A DNA stretch of 64,000 nt from Ruminococcus sp. UNK.MGS-30 (GTDB lineage Bacteria; Bacillota; Clostridia; Oscillospirales; Ruminococcaceae), in NCBI GenBank assembly GCA_000980705.1, contig LBCK01000004.1, forward strand, positions 225,910 to 289,909, read 5' to 3'. Below the pieces are notes generated by a model. It was given only the letters and a program-made list of their open reading frames with translations, searched no databases and was not told the DNA's origin. Position numbers and translations under genes: made by a program. Shown piece by piece: positions 26,336 to 36,104 of the stretch; position 1 is the stretch's first letter; each line of letters starts with the position of its first letter.

Positions 26336-27820
26336 TTACACCTCTTCTTTGCATATACATTGTATCATTCCGTCAATATCCGCCTGTGCCGCAATATGCG
26401 TTACCGAAATCTCAGCTACTGCGGCAGCTTTCGCCGTGGCGTCTCCGATTGCAACGACTTCTGCGGAATATGAGATCTCTCCCGTCATTTCCGCAAACGC
26501 TCTTGCCGCAGATGCACTGGCAAGGAACACATAGTCTGTGCGTTCCAGTTCCTGGCGCAGCAGTTCCTGCTTTCGCCGGTCGGTTTTCACCGTGTACAGC
26601 GGCACATTGTCGAACGCCTTTCCTGCCTGTTCCAGCAGCTGCGGCAGCAGAACAGAACCGTTTTCTGCACGCAGCAGCAAAACCCTGTCATTTTCCGTCA
26701 GTTCCGGAATCAGCGCCTCTGCCAGGCTGCGGCTGTCGAAATGCTCCGGCACGCAGTCCACGAAAATGCCGTGGTCTGCCAGCGCCTGTGCTGTGCCTTT
26801 TCCGATAGCGGCGAACCGCAGGTGCAAAAGACTGCGCAGATCCACCCCAGCCTGCCGCATGGCGGCAAAGAGCATCTCCACGCCGTTGGCGCTGGTCATC
26901 ACCGCCCAGGTATAGCTTTCCCAGGACAGCTGTTTCAGTTTGTCCGGATGCAGCAGTGACGGATAGATCAGACTGATCTCCGCAGATGCCGCACCATACT
27001 GCCGCAGGCGTTCTGCGGCTTTTCGGTTGTATTCCGGCGTTCCGGTCAGCAGAACGCTTTTCCCGGATAAGATACTGTTTCCATACCATTGCAGCTGTTC
27101 CCGCAGACCGACCACATCGCCGATCACCGTCATTGCCGGTGTATGGATGCCCTGCCGTCTGACCTCTTCCGCAATGTTTTCCAGAGATGCAGTCACGACA
27201 CGCTGGTGCGCTGTCGTTCCCTCCTGGATCACTGCCGCAGGGGTCTCCGATGGCTTTCCGTTCTGTATCAACGCTGCGGCGATCTGCGGCAGGTTGCTGA
27301 GACTCATCAGAAATATCAGTGTCCCGTCCAGCTTTGCCAGCGTGGCATAGTCCAGTTCAGCGTGCTGTTCCGTCTTGCGGTGTCCCGTGATAACATGAAA
27401 TGCAGGCGCATACGCCCGGTGCGTCACAGGGATGCCGGCATATGCCGGTACGCTGTAGCAGGAGGACACACCCGGCACAATGGAAAACGGAATGCCGTTT
27501 TCCTGCAATACCTGCGCCTCTTCTCCGCCACGTCCAAAGACAAACGGATCACCGCCTTTGAGCCGCACCACCTGCTTTCCCTGCTCTGCAAGTTCCACCA
27601 GCAGCCGGTTTGTCTCACTCTGCTTTTTGTAGTGATTCCCAGCCATTTTTCCGGCAAAAATCAGCGAACAGTCCGGCTTTGTCAGATTCAGCACAGACGA
27701 ACACGCCAGTGCATCATAGACTACGGCATCCGCCTGCTCCAGGCATTTTCTTCCCTGTTCCGTCAGCAGCGCTGGGTCTCCCGGACCGGCGCCCACCAGA
27801 AATACACGTCCTGTTTTCAT
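26336..27820 (-). CDS. cobA-hemD: Fused uroporphyrinogen-III C-methyltransferase / uroporphyrinogen-III synthase (CobA-HemD)
   Basis: 494 residues. Residues 1-245 are SUMT: VGAGPGDPALLTEQG, VVRLKGGDPFVFGRGGEE and PGVSSCYSVPAYAGIPVTHR, methylating uroporphyrinogen III at C2 and C7 to give precorrin-2. Residues 250-494 are HemD: VLLTGTPEYNRKAAERL and AVMTSANGVEML, closing hydroxymethylbilane to uroporphyrinogen III. This fusion is common in clostridia. It follows cbiO by 12 bases, within the cobalamin-riboswitch operon. Confidence 0.93.
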   Translation of the reverse strand: MKTGRVFLVGAGPGDPALLTEQGRKCLEQADAVVYDALACSSVLNLTKPDCSLIFAGKMAGNHYKKQSETNRLLVELAEQGKQVVRLKGGDPFVFGRGGEEAQVLQENGIPFSIVPGVSSCYSVPAYAGIPVTHRAYAPAFHVITGHRKTEQHAELDYATLAKLDGTLIFLMSLSNLPQIAAALIQNGKPSETPAAVIQEGTTAHQRVVTASLENIAEEVRRQGIHTPAMTVIGDVVGLREQLQWYGNSILSGKSVLLTGTPEYNRKAAERLRQYGAASAEISLIYPSLLHPDKLKQLSWESYTWAVMTSANGVEMLFAAMRQAGVDLRSLLHLRFAAIGKGTAQALADHGIFVDCVPEHFDSRSLAEALIPELTENDRVLLLRAENGSVLLPQLLEQAGKAFDNVPLYTVKTDRRKQELLRQELERTDYVFLASASAARAFAEMTGEISYSAEVVAIGDATAKAAAVAEISVTHIAAQADIDGMIQCICKEEV

Positions 27821-27832
27821 GGATAGTTCTCC

Positions 27833-28675
27833 TCAGTTTGCTGCGTGATGCAGCAGTTCTTTTCTTGCGCCGGAAATGGTAGATACCGAAGCATCCACAT
27901 CCCAGCCGTCCTCTTTTTGCAGAATCTCCAGCAAATGTGAAATTCTCGGCAGCCGCAGATGATGCGACCGGAGCAGTTCCGGCTGTGCAAAGATCTCTTC
28001 CGGCGTGCCGTGTGCGATCACATGACCCTGATCCATCACGTCGATCACATCTGCATAGATCGGCACAACATCAATGTCGTGGGTGGATAAGATGATTGTT
28101 GTGTTCTGCTGCCGACAGACGTCCTGCAGCAGGTGCATCAGCTCGCTGACCCCCACCGGATCCAGCCCGGCAGTGGGTTCGTCCAGAATAATCACTTCCG
28201 GCTGCATTACCATAATGCCGGCGAATGCCACACGCTTTTTCTGCCCAAAACTGAGGGAATGAGTGGGACGGTCTTTCAGATAAGTGATTCCAATTTGTTC
28301 CATCACCGCATTCACACGCCGATGCACTTCCTCTGACGGCAGCCCCATGTTCACTGCACCAAAGGAAATATCCTGGTACACGGACGCCGAAAAAAGCTGG
28401 TCATCCGGGTTCTGGAACACGATTCCCACTTTGGAACGCAACTGCCGCAGCCCTGCTTTCTTATAGGAGATCGGCTGCCCACGAAAGCGCACCTCGCCGT
28501 GTTCCGGCTGCAAAATGCCGTTCAGATGCAGAAACAGCGTAGATTTTCCGGCGCCGTTTGCACCCAGGATCGCTGTTGTCTTACCCTCTTCAAATGCAAT
28601 GGACAGGTCTTCAATGGCATGACGCTTTTCCTCATAGCCGTATGTCAGATGCTCTGCCTCTAAAATAATCCCCAT
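27833..28675 (-). CDS. cbiO: Cobalt ECF transporter ATPase CbiO
   Basis: 280 residues from ATG 28675 (AGGAGG upstream); the ATG at 28696 lies inside cbiQ. It has Walker A LGANGAGKST, Q-loop FQNPDDQLF (typical of ECF ATPases), signature LSFGQKKRVAFAG, Walker B VIILDEPTAGLDP and H-loop STHD. It energises cobalt uptake with CbiM/N and CbiQ. It overlaps the end of cbiQ by 16 bases. Confidence 0.95.
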   Translation of the reverse strand: MGIILEAEHLTYGYEEKRHAIEDLSIAFEEGKTTAILGANGAGKSTLFLHLNGILQPEHGEVRFRGQPISYKKAGLRQLRSKVGIVFQNPDDQLFSASVYQDISFGAVNMGLPSEEVHRRVNAVMEQIGITYLKDRPTHSLSFGQKKRVAFAGIMVMQPEVIILDEPTAGLDPVGVSELMHLLQDVCRQQNTTIILSTHDIDVVPIYADVIDVMDQGHVIAHGTPEEIFAQPELLRSHHLRLPRISHLLEILQKEDGWDVDASVSTISGARKELLHHAAN

Positions 28676-29493
28676 CTGCTGCCTCCTATTCTGCAAATCA
28701 GCACTGCCGCCGTCAGCAATACGCTGTACCCGACGGCAAGTCCTTTCTGCCAGCCCTTTGTCTCATATGCCAGTCCCAGTGTCCGCACTTCGTCTGTATA
28801 CCCTCTGGATTCCATGGCGGTATATGTCCGGTCTGCCTGCCGGTATGCCCGGAGAAACAGATTGGAGATCAGCTGCCCGGTGGAATAGAATCCGGTTTTC
28901 AGCGTAGCATATCCCAGACGGCACTCCTGTGCATTTCGTATCTGAGATGCCGCCTCCAGCAGCACGAAAATATACCGATAGACCAGTTCCATCATCTCCA
29001 CCAGAAATCCCGGAATGTGCATCCGGCGCAGCGCCGTAAACAGCTCCGTCATCGGGGTGGAGGTTGACAGAAAGTACAGACAGCTCACCGCCGCCAGACA
29101 CTGGAGAAATACCTGCCCGAACTGATGCACGCTCTCTGCCGTCACGCCGAAATACCAGCTGCCGACGGGAATCGCCAGCAGCATTTTCTCGCCGTGGTGT
29201 GAGACCTGTAACAGGATCATGATACATCCCAGTATCACAAACGCCAGCGGAATCTGCATCAAGCGGATAATATGATGCCACCGGGTTTTCCCGATGGCAG
29301 TCATAGCGATAAGCATGGCGCATAAGATCAGCACGCTTATCACCCAGGTATGTGAGAACAGGCACAGAAACAGACTATACAGGGACACAAAAATTTTCCA
29401 CATCGGAGAAACCTGGCGCAGTGCCGAGGCATATGCGATCTCATCGATCAGAATGCGTTCTCCGTGGGTATGGCTGTGTGTGTGTCGTTTCAT
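28660..29493 (-). CDS. cbiQ: Cobalt ECF transporter transmembrane protein CbiQ
   Basis: 277 residues with about five to six transmembrane segments. The EcfT signature AxxRRGxxxE-like coupling motifs appear as ESRGYTDEVRT and related basic loops facing the ATPase. A short histidine-rich N-terminus (MKRHTHSHTHGERI) could bind metal ions; this is my inference. It lies 15 bases after cbiM and overlaps cbiO. Confidence 0.92.
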   Translation of the reverse strand: MKRHTHSHTHGERILIDEIAYASALRQVSPMWKIFVSLYSLFLCLFSHTWVISVLILCAMLIAMTAIGKTRWHHIIRLMQIPLAFVILGCIMILLQVSHHGEKMLLAIPVGSWYFGVTAESVHQFGQVFLQCLAAVSCLYFLSTSTPMTELFTALRRMHIPGFLVEMMELVYRYIFVLLEAASQIRNAQECRLGYATLKTGFYSTGQLISNLFLRAYRQADRTYTAMESRGYTDEVRTLGLAYETKGWQKGLAVGYSVLLTAAVLICRIGGSRWGLF

Positions 29494-29508
29494 CTTGTGC
29501 CTCCTGTG

Positions 29509-30642
29509 TTAGTCAGAAGTTTCGGATGGTTCAGAATCTGTCGGTGCAGATACCGTTTCCGCCTTTGGCTTTCGGCTGATGCGTCCCAATACAAAGCCGC
29601 AGATACCTGCGCCGATCGCCGACTGTACACAGAACAGCAGAGATTCGATCTCACCCGAAGGCGGTTCCCAGAAGGATTCAAACCACGGGGTATAGCCGCC
29701 GTTGATCTCTTCTACCACAGTAGAGCCTGCATCATCCGAGCCGCCGAATTCACTGTTGCCCAGCAGCATCAGCGGAATGGTCACCAGCAGGACAACGCCA
29801 AATGCCAGAACCAGATTTCTTGCCCACAGCTTGCCACGTCCGGGGTTGGAAACTGTAATGCCGGACAGTTCCTTCAACTCCTTTGCGCAGTTCTTCTGGA
29901 TGACATTGTACACAATGACAGTCAGAATGCCTTCTGCAATGGCAATCGGGACTTGAGTCGGTGCAAAGACAGCGATAAACTTTCCGAAGGATGCCCAGAA
30001 GTTATCGCCGGGATATGCTGCCGCCAGCTGTACCGAAGTCAGGCAATAGGTTGCCATGTCTCCGATGGTTGCCGACAGGAATACTGCCAGACCCATAGGC
30101 GCTTTGCACTTTTTCAGCAGCCGGAACAGCCCGTAGGAAACGAACGGTCCGAAAATCGCCATGGAAAAAGTATTTGCGCCCAGTGTGGTCAGACCGCCGT
30201 GTGCCAGCAGGATCGCCTGGAACAGCAGCACGATAATGCCCAGCACGGACATGATGGACGGTCCGAACAGAATTGCACCCAGTCCGGTACCGGTGGCATG
30301 AGAACAGCTACCGGTAACCGACGGGATCTTCAAGGAAGAAATGATAAAGACGAAAGCTGCGCACAGGGCGATCAGCAACTTCACTCTTCCCTGATAAGCG
30401 ATCTTCCGTTTCAGGCTGACTGCACCAGCCACCAGGAACGGAATACAGAGTGCACCCCACGCAATACACCATCCGGCAGGCAGATAGCCCTCCATGATGT
30501 GCATTGCGGATGCACCGAATTTGCCGCTTGCTGCCATATCAGACAGCAGCAGACAGACTGCCAGGGCAGACACCAGCACACGACATCCCGTCATGCCTCC
30601 GGTGCTGCGGTTCTGCAAAGCAGAGCCATTTTGTTTGTTCAT
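29509..30642 (-). CDS. cbiM: Cobalt ECF substrate-binding component, CbiM-CbiN fusion
   Basis: 377 residues. A cleavable leader (about residues 20-46) ends at ASA and exposes MHIMEGYLPAGWC, the N-terminal Met-His metal site of CbiM. About seven transmembrane segments follow. From about residue 280 the sequence is CbiN-like: one TM segment, then EFGGSDDAG, GYTPWFESFWEPPSGEIES and a last TM segment. It is thus a single-chain CbiMN substrate-capture unit for Co(II). It is followed by cbiQ and cbiO and preceded by hemL 63 bases upstream. I see no separate riboswitch before it; control is by the operon leader at about 36000. Confidence 0.92.
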   Translation of the reverse strand: MNKQNGSALQNRSTGGMTGCRVLVSALAVCLLLSDMAASGKFGASAMHIMEGYLPAGWCIAWGALCIPFLVAGAVSLKRKIAYQGRVKLLIALCAAFVFIISSLKIPSVTGSCSHATGTGLGAILFGPSIMSVLGIIVLLFQAILLAHGGLTTLGANTFSMAIFGPFVSYGLFRLLKKCKAPMGLAVFLSATIGDMATYCLTSVQLAAAYPGDNFWASFGKFIAVFAPTQVPIAIAEGILTVIVYNVIQKNCAKELKELSGITVSNPGRGKLWARNLVLAFGVVLLVTIPLMLLGNSEFGGSDDAGSTVVEEINGGYTPWFESFWEPPSGEIESLLFCVQSAIGAGICGFVLGRISRKPKAETVSAPTDSEPSETSD

Positions 30643-30705
30643 ATGAAAACCTCTCCTCTCGGAACCCCTCTCCGTTGGCTCCCGGCTGAGAACAGAAAGA
30701 GGTTC

Positions 30706-32010
30706 TCAGTTTCCGCTGTGTGCAGCGAAAAATTCGTCTGCATCTCCCAGCGTTTTATCTATCTCACGCAGCGTATGTGCGTTCGATACAAAAATTGCCT
30801 CAAACTGGCTGGGACCAAAATAATTGCCCCGATCCAGCATGAAGTGAAAGTACTCCCGGAACTTTGCGGTGTCTGCCTTTTTGGCATCCGCATAGTTCCG
30901 CACCTTTTCCGGTGTAAAGTACAGGCAGGACAGCGAACCGATCCCGTTTACAGTACACGGCGCATGGTGCCGGCGGATGATATCCTCCAGACCGCTGCGT
31001 AGCCGGTGAGACAAAAATCCCACCTGGTGATATACCTCCGGGTGTGCCTGCAAATAGCGCAGCTGTGTCAGTCCGGCACGCATTGCCACCGGATTGCCGC
31101 TGAGCGTACCTGCCTGGTACACAGACCCCAGCGGTGCCACCAGCTGCATGATCTCCCGTCTGCCGCCGTAAGCGCCAACAGGCATACCGCCGCCGATGAT
31201 CTTGCCGTAGGTCACCATATCCGGCGTAATGCCAAAGTGACCCACAGCGCCGTCCAGCTGTAACCGGAAACCGGTAATGACTTCATCAAAAATCAGAAGT
31301 GCGCCGTACTGGTCACACAGCTGCCGCAGTCCCTGCAAAAAGCCCTTTTCCGGTGCGACAACACCCATATTGGCTGCCACCGGTTCTACGATCACGCAGG
31401 CGATCTCCTGCGGATACTGCCGGAACAACCGTTCCACGCTGTCCAAGTCATTGTACACCGCAGACAGCGTGTCCTGGGTGCAGCCCTTCGGCACGCCGCT
31501 GGAATCGGGGATTCCGGCAGTCATGACCCCGGAACCGGCTTTCACCAGCATGGCGTCTGCATGACCGTGATAGCAGCCCTCGAACTTGACGATCTTGTCC
31601 CGTCCGGTAAAGCCCCGTGCAGCACGAACCGCACTCATCACTGCCTCAGTACCGGAATTTACCATGCGCATCATTTCCACACAGGGAACGATCTCGTGAA
31701 TGAGTTCTGCCATTTCCACTTCCAGCGCTGTAGCAGCGCCGTAGCTGAGACCGTTTTCCAGCTGGCTGCGTACTGCCTCCAGCACCACGTCCGGGTTATG
31801 CCCCAGGATCATCGGACCCCAGGAACCAATATAATCAATATAAGCGTTGCCGTCCTCGTCGTAGAGGTACTGATCTTTGGCACGCTGGATAAATCTCGGC
31901 GTTCCGCCCACGGACTGAAATGCACGTACCGGCGAATTGACGCCGCCGGGCATCAGTTCTTTGGCACGGGAGTAGAGTTCCTCAGAATGTGTGATCTGCA
32001 TCTGTTCCAT
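30706..32010 (-). CDS. hemL: Glutamate-1-semialdehyde 2,1-aminomutase
   Basis: 434 residues from ATG 32010, overlapping the hemB stop (TAATG). Aminotransferase class III fold: ELMPGGVNSPVRAF, VNSGTEAVMSAVRAARGFTG, FDEVITGFR and the PLP-Lys in TYGKIIGGGMPVGAYGG. It converts glutamate-1-semialdehyde to 5-aminolevulinate, the last step of the C5 route started by HemA. It is placed with hemA, hemC and hemB under the cobalamin leader. Confidence 0.95.
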   Translation of the reverse strand: MEQMQITHSEELYSRAKELMPGGVNSPVRAFQSVGGTPRFIQRAKDQYLYDEDGNAYIDYIGSWGPMILGHNPDVVLEAVRSQLENGLSYGAATALEVEMAELIHEIVPCVEMMRMVNSGTEAVMSAVRAARGFTGRDKIVKFEGCYHGHADAMLVKAGSGVMTAGIPDSSGVPKGCTQDTLSAVYNDLDSVERLFRQYPQEIACVIVEPVAANMGVVAPEKGFLQGLRQLCDQYGALLIFDEVITGFRLQLDGAVGHFGITPDMVTYGKIIGGGMPVGAYGGRREIMQLVAPLGSVYQAGTLSGNPVAMRAGLTQLRYLQAHPEVYHQVGFLSHRLRSGLEDIIRRHHAPCTVNGIGSLSCLYFTPEKVRNYADAKKADTAKFREYFHFMLDRGNYFGPSQFEAIFVSNAHTLREIDKTLGDADEFFAAHSGN

Positions 32011-32993
32011 TATCCGATTCTCCCTTCCCGAATATACTGCGCCAGTTCCATAGCAAAATAGGTGATGAGCAGGTCTGCGCCGGCACGGTACATACAAACA
32101 GCCGACTCACAGATCACAGCCTCCCGGTCGATATAGCCGGCAGCCGCTGCCGCCTGGATCATGGCATACTCACCACTGACGCTGTACAGCGCCACGGGCT
32201 GGTGAAACTTTTCCTTCAGCGACCGCAGCACATCCAGATACGCCATGCCCGGCTTTACCATCAAAATATCTGCGCCCTCCTGCACGTCCAGTTCTGCCTC
32301 CAGCAGCGCCTCCCGTGCATTGTGGGGATCCATCTGATAGCTTTTCCGATCGCCGAACGCCGGCGCAGAACCTGCCGCATCCCGGAACGGGCCATAGAAT
32401 GCCGAGGCATACTTGACGGAATAGGACATGATGGGCGTGTTCACATAGCCGTTTTCGTCCAGCACCTGCCGGATGCGTGCCACTCTGCCGTCCATCATAT
32501 CGGACGGTGCAACCATATCCGCTCCTGCCTGTACATGGGACAGCGCCGTTTTCGCCAGAACCTCCAGCGTCTTGTCGTTATCCACATCGTGACCGCAGAG
32601 AATGCCGCAGTGTCCGTGAGAGGTATACTCACACATACAAACATCAGTAATGACATACAGCTGCGGATATGCCGCCTTGATATGATGCACTGCACGCTGT
32701 ACAATGCCGTCCGGCTGCCATGCGCTGCTGCCGATTTCATCCTTTTCCGCAGGGATTCCGAAGAGTAGAACGCTCTTTACCCCGGAATCCGTCACCTGCT
32801 GCAAAAGCTCATCCACACGATCCAGACTCCAGCGATACTGTCCGGGCATAGACGGGATCTCTTCCCGGATATTCTCCCCGTCCTGTACAAACATGGGATA
32901 GATCAGCGTATCCGCAGAAATACGGGTTTCCCGCACCATGCTGCGCAGCAGTGCGCCGTTTCGCAGCCGGCGTGGACGATTGATCAAATTCAT
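32010..32993 (-). CDS. hemB: Porphobilinogen synthase (5-aminolevulinate dehydratase)
   Basis: 327 residues. It has the Zn-type active site CMCEYTSHGHCGILCGHD with three cysteines, plus two Schiff-base lysines in SVKYASAF and MVKPGMAYLD. It condenses two 5-aminolevulinate molecules. The start overlaps the hemC stop (ATGA) and the stop overlaps hemL (TAATG). Confidence 0.95.
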   Translation of the reverse strand: MNLINRPRRLRNGALLRSMVRETRISADTLIYPMFVQDGENIREEIPSMPGQYRWSLDRVDELLQQVTDSGVKSVLLFGIPAEKDEIGSSAWQPDGIVQRAVHHIKAAYPQLYVITDVCMCEYTSHGHCGILCGHDVDNDKTLEVLAKTALSHVQAGADMVAPSDMMDGRVARIRQVLDENGYVNTPIMSYSVKYASAFYGPFRDAAGSAPAFGDRKSYQMDPHNAREALLEAELDVQEGADILMVKPGMAYLDVLRSLKEKFHQPVALYSVSGEYAMIQAAAAAGYIDREAVICESAVCMYRAGADLLITYFAMELAQYIREGRIG

Positions 32994-33871
32994 ATGGACA
33001 CCTTCTTACTCAACTGCGCCGCCAACGCCTGTACCAGCGCCTCGGCGTCCTCTCGTTTGCCTTGTACTTTATCGAATCTCGGCGTTCCGTCAATGCCGGA
33101 AAAGCCATAGAGCGTGAAATCGTCCCCGTGCAGCTTTGCATAGCACCCCACCGGTGCAGAACAGTCACCGCCCAGCAGTCCGGACAAGCGCCGTTCCGTT
33201 CCGGCACAGAATGCAGCATCTTCATGGTTCAGCTGCCGCAGCAGCCCGGCATATTCCCCTGCACGGGTCTGGATCGCCATGATGCCCTGTCCGGCAGCCG
33301 GCACCATTTCATTCGGTGAAAAGCGATAGGAGATCCGCTCTGCCAGTCCCAGCCGGATCAGACCAGCCTCCGCCAGCAGCAGCGCTCCATATTCGCCACG
33401 ATCCAGTTTTTCCAGCCGTGTCAGAACATTGCCACGCACCGGCTTTATGACCGCATCCGGGAACAGTTTCTGAAACTGCATGGCACGCCTTGCCCCGGCA
33501 CATCCCACAGGCAGCGCCGGATCCCGCCGGTTCTGTCCTTTCGGAAGTACCAGCACATCCGCCGGCGCTTCCCGTCCGGAATACGCTCCGATGGGCAGCA
33601 GCGGATTTTCCTGCGCCGGCACATCTTTCAGACTATGGACACAAATGTCCACCTGTTTTTCCAGAAGTGCGGCATCCAGTTCCTTTAAGAAAAGTCCCTT
33701 TCCGCCGATCTTGTCCAGGGTCTTGTTCAGAATTTTGTCACCGGTGGTTTTCATGGTCACCAGTTCCAGCTTTGCCGCCGGCTGAATGCGCCGGATCTCT
33801 GCCATCACCAGTTCACTTTGTATGACCGCCAGACGGCTGGCACGGCTGCCGATACGAATCGTCTCTTCCAT
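32990..33871 (-). CDS. hemC: Hydroxymethylbilane synthase (porphobilinogen deaminase)
   Basis: 293 residues from ATG 33871; a longer frame to 34114 lies inside hemA. Motifs: IGSRASRLAVIQSELV, VHSLKDVP, and the dipyrromethane-attachment Cys in LLGGDCSAPVGCY. It polymerises four porphobilinogens. The gene begins 6 bases after the hemA stop and overlaps hemB by four bases. Confidence 0.95.
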   Translation of the reverse strand: MEETIRIGSRASRLAVIQSELVMAEIRRIQPAAKLELVTMKTTGDKILNKTLDKIGGKGLFLKELDAALLEKQVDICVHSLKDVPAQENPLLPIGAYSGREAPADVLVLPKGQNRRDPALPVGCAGARRAMQFQKLFPDAVIKPVRGNVLTRLEKLDRGEYGALLLAEAGLIRLGLAERISYRFSPNEMVPAAGQGIMAIQTRAGEYAGLLRQLNHEDAAFCAGTERRLSGLLGGDCSAPVGCYAKLHGDDFTLYGFSGIDGTPRFDKVQGKREDAEALVQALAAQLSKKVSI

Positions 33872-33876
33872 GGCTT

Positions 33877-35115
33877 TCAAAATCTTCCTCTGTCTCTGAT
33901 CTTCGCACAGCTCTGCTGTAACAGCTCCGGCGTGATCTCTGATTTCATGCTGCCCATCAGCATATCCACCGTCTTTTCCGTCACGAGCCGGACGATCTCT
34001 TCCAGCTGCGGCAGCTCCGCATAGGGTGCAGCGGTAGTGCTGTGCAGGATACGCTGTGTGGTCAGTTCTTTCAGCTGCTGCATATACGGGACAGAATCCC
34101 GGTAATTGCGCCACATCTGAAAATTGTCCGCATACTGTTCTGCGATTTGGTGCAGCGCTGCCAGAGCGGCAGCGTCCGGCGCAGCATCACTGTGCAGGTC
34201 ATCCAGATCCCACAGGGTCACGCCGTCTGTCTCGCCGCAGGTCGGCTCAATGTCTCTGGGCATTGCCAGATCCAGCAGAAACCGTGGCTTTCGGGAAAGC
34301 GCTTTCAGCTGATCGCTGAAAATGGTATAATGCGGACTGCGTGTTGCACTAATGACGATTTCCGAGTTTTCCATCTGTGCAAAACGCTGTTCATAGGGAA
34401 TCGGTTTCACCCCGAAAGGTATCACTGTTTCCCCGTGGTGATAGGAACGCAGTGTCATAAACACCCGGCAGCCACGCTGTACCAGCAGTGATGCCGCCAA
34501 TCGTCCCATGCTGCCGTTTCCGATCACAAGGCAGCTTTTTCCATCCAGTTTTCCGATGCACTGTTCCAGCTGCTGCACTGCCCCGTAAGAGACAGAGAGC
34601 GGCACCTGTGAGACCGACACCTGGTTCTGTGCGTCCTTTCCGGCAGAAACTGCCGTCCGGAACAGCGTGTCCAGCACACTGTCTGTGGTATGGCATTCTC
34701 TTGCCAGTTCCACCGCACGTCCCACCTGCGTTACGATCTGTTCCTCATGCAGGATCTGGGAATGCAGACCGCAGGCAACCTCCATGAGGTGCTGCGCTGC
34801 GTCCAGTTCTGTTCGCACCAGGATGTGCGGCGGTTCTGCCGAAGAACCGGCATAGTGCTGCAGGAGCTGCGCCGGGGAAATCTGCTCTGCCGGCTGACGT
34901 TCTGCTGCATTGTTTTCCGTCCGTTCCCGGTCAGACTGTACGGAGAGATACAGTTCTGTTCGGTTACAGGTTGCCAGCAATACTGCGCCGCTGATGCCGT
35001 CTTTCTGCACCAGTTCCTGCAAGATATGCCGCACCTGCTCTTCCGAAAATGCAAAGCGTTCTCTTTCTGAAACGTCTGCGGAATGCACGTCCACGCCTGC
35101 CATATAGATACACAT
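33877..35115 (-). CDS. hemA: Glutamyl-tRNA reductase
   Basis: 412 residues. The catalytic Cys is in LLATCNRTELYLSV, the NADPH-binding site is GNGSMGRLAASLL and a C-terminal dimerisation helix region follows. It reduces glutamyl-tRNA to glutamate-1-semialdehyde, the committed step. The N-terminus starts at ATG 35115 behind GGAG; Met5 is an alternative. Placing this step under a cobalamin leader suggests that corrinoids are the main tetrapyrrole output. Confidence 0.93.
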   Translation of the reverse strand: MCIYMAGVDVHSADVSERERFAFSEEQVRHILQELVQKDGISGAVLLATCNRTELYLSVQSDRERTENNAAERQPAEQISPAQLLQHYAGSSAEPPHILVRTELDAAQHLMEVACGLHSQILHEEQIVTQVGRAVELARECHTTDSVLDTLFRTAVSAGKDAQNQVSVSQVPLSVSYGAVQQLEQCIGKLDGKSCLVIGNGSMGRLAASLLVQRGCRVFMTLRSYHHGETVIPFGVKPIPYEQRFAQMENSEIVISATRSPHYTIFSDQLKALSRKPRFLLDLAMPRDIEPTCGETDGVTLWDLDDLHSDAAPDAAALAALHQIAEQYADNFQMWRNYRDSVPYMQQLKELTTQRILHSTTAAPYAELPQLEEIVRLVTEKTVDMLMGSMKSEITPELLQQSCAKIRDRGRF

Positions 35116-35123
35116 TTCTTTTC

Positions 35124-35717
35124 TCAGCTCCTTTCCGTCAGCTGCTGCCGCAACCGCAGTGGTTCTGTACCAGTCACAGTACAGAGGATCGGTTCACAGT
35201 GTCCTGCCTGCCACGAAAAGTACGGCTTTTGCTGTTCTTCCAGTGCAGAAAGCACAGCCATGATCGTACCGCCGTGTACCACTGCGGCAACTGTCTGATG
35301 CTGCTGCCGCTGCAAAGCCTGTTCCAATGCCTGACAGCATCGCTGCAAAAATGCCGCTCTGGATTCTCCGCTGGGAAAAGCCAGCGTTCCGCCGCTGTCG
35401 ATCCATGCCTGATACGCCGGATCTCCGGACAGTTCTGCATAGTTCTTCCCTTCAAAGTCTCCGAAGTCGCACTCCTGCAAACCATATACTATTTCTCTCG
35501 GCGTGTCCGGAAAAAGGATCTCCGCCGTCTGGACACAGCGCCGCATGGGACTGGTCAGAACCACTTCCGGCATGGGAAATGTCTGACGAATTTCCGCCGT
35601 TTTCTGCTGTGCCAGAGAAATGCCCGCCTCACAGAGCGGCTCATCTGTCCGGCAGCCGATATAGCGCCGTTCCAGATTGCCGGCAGTCATGCTGTGCCGG
35701 ATAAATACGATCTGCAT
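35124..35717 (-). CDS. cobC: Histidine phosphatase, probable alpha-ribazole-5'-phosphate phosphatase
   Basis: 197 residues from ATG 35717 with GGAGG; the upstream ATG at 35744 lies in the riboswitch terminator. Phosphoglycerate-mutase fold: FIRHSMTAGN with the phospho-His, LTSPMRRCVQTAEIL, Glu in LQECDFGDFEG and VVHGGTIMAVL. CobC dephosphorylates alpha-ribazole phosphate or adenosylcobalamin phosphate in nucleotide-loop assembly. The assignment rests on family plus context. It is the first gene after the cobalamin riboswitch. Confidence 0.85.
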   Translation of the reverse strand: MQIVFIRHSMTAGNLERRYIGCRTDEPLCEAGISLAQQKTAEIRQTFPMPEVVLTSPMRRCVQTAEILFPDTPREIVYGLQECDFGDFEGKNYAELSGDPAYQAWIDSGGTLAFPSGESRAAFLQRCCQALEQALQRQQHQTVAAVVHGGTIMAVLSALEEQQKPYFSWQAGHCEPILCTVTGTEPLRLRQQLTERS

Positions 35718-35742
35718 CACACGCCTCCGATCCGCAAACATC

Positions 35743-35772
35743 AAAAAACCCGTGATTCCAGAAGAACACGGG
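35743..35772 (-). terminator. Riboswitch expression-platform terminator
   Basis: On the minus strand CCCGTGTTC-loop-GAATCACGGG is followed by T6, 26 bases before the cobC ATG. It is placed where a ligand-bound cobalamin aptamer would stop transcription. Confidence 0.8.
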
Positions 35773-35874
35773 AAACAGCATATGGGTACACAAAGCCTTG
35801 CCTTTGCAGTATAGCCGCAAAGCGCAGGAAACCGGATGCACCAACAATTTCTTCTATTCTCGTAGATAGGATTT

Positions 35875-36095
35875 TATTCCAAAACAGCAGACCGGTATCC
35901 CGGCTTCGGTTCACCGTATTCCATGCGCCTTCCCGGAATCATAGAATTCCAGTGGCATCTGCATGGCACTCCCCGACACGGTAGCGGAACTGTGCAGGAT
36001 TCTCACCTGCTTCCCTGACATCTGCTGCCAATTGTTCGTAAAACAGAGTCCCCGAAAGAACTCCTTTGTCACTGTACAGCACCAGGATGATGCCG
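35875..36095 (-). promoter_or_regulatory. Cobalamin riboswitch (AdoCbl-type)
   Basis: The minus-strand leader contains the conserved cobalamin-aptamer blocks in order: GGGAAGCAGGTGAGAATCC (about 36014-35996), the CAGTTCCGCTACCGTG block, GATGCCACTGG, CCGGGAAGGCGCATGG and a closing ACCGAAGCCGGGATACCGG hairpin. The aptamer limits are approximate. It lies between its own promoter and a terminator hairpin, and governs cobC through the DUF4250 gene. This fills the 35718-36208 gap. Confidence 0.9.
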
Positions 36096-36104
36096 TACCA
36101 TTCT

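Noticed and set aside
30643..30705. A separate cobalamin riboswitch before cbiM
   Set aside because: The 63-base gap after hemL is too short and lacks the conserved blocks.
29464..31002. A 512-codon plus-strand open frame opposite cbiM and the end of hemL
   Set aside because: Antisense to well-supported genes, biased composition, no start signal.
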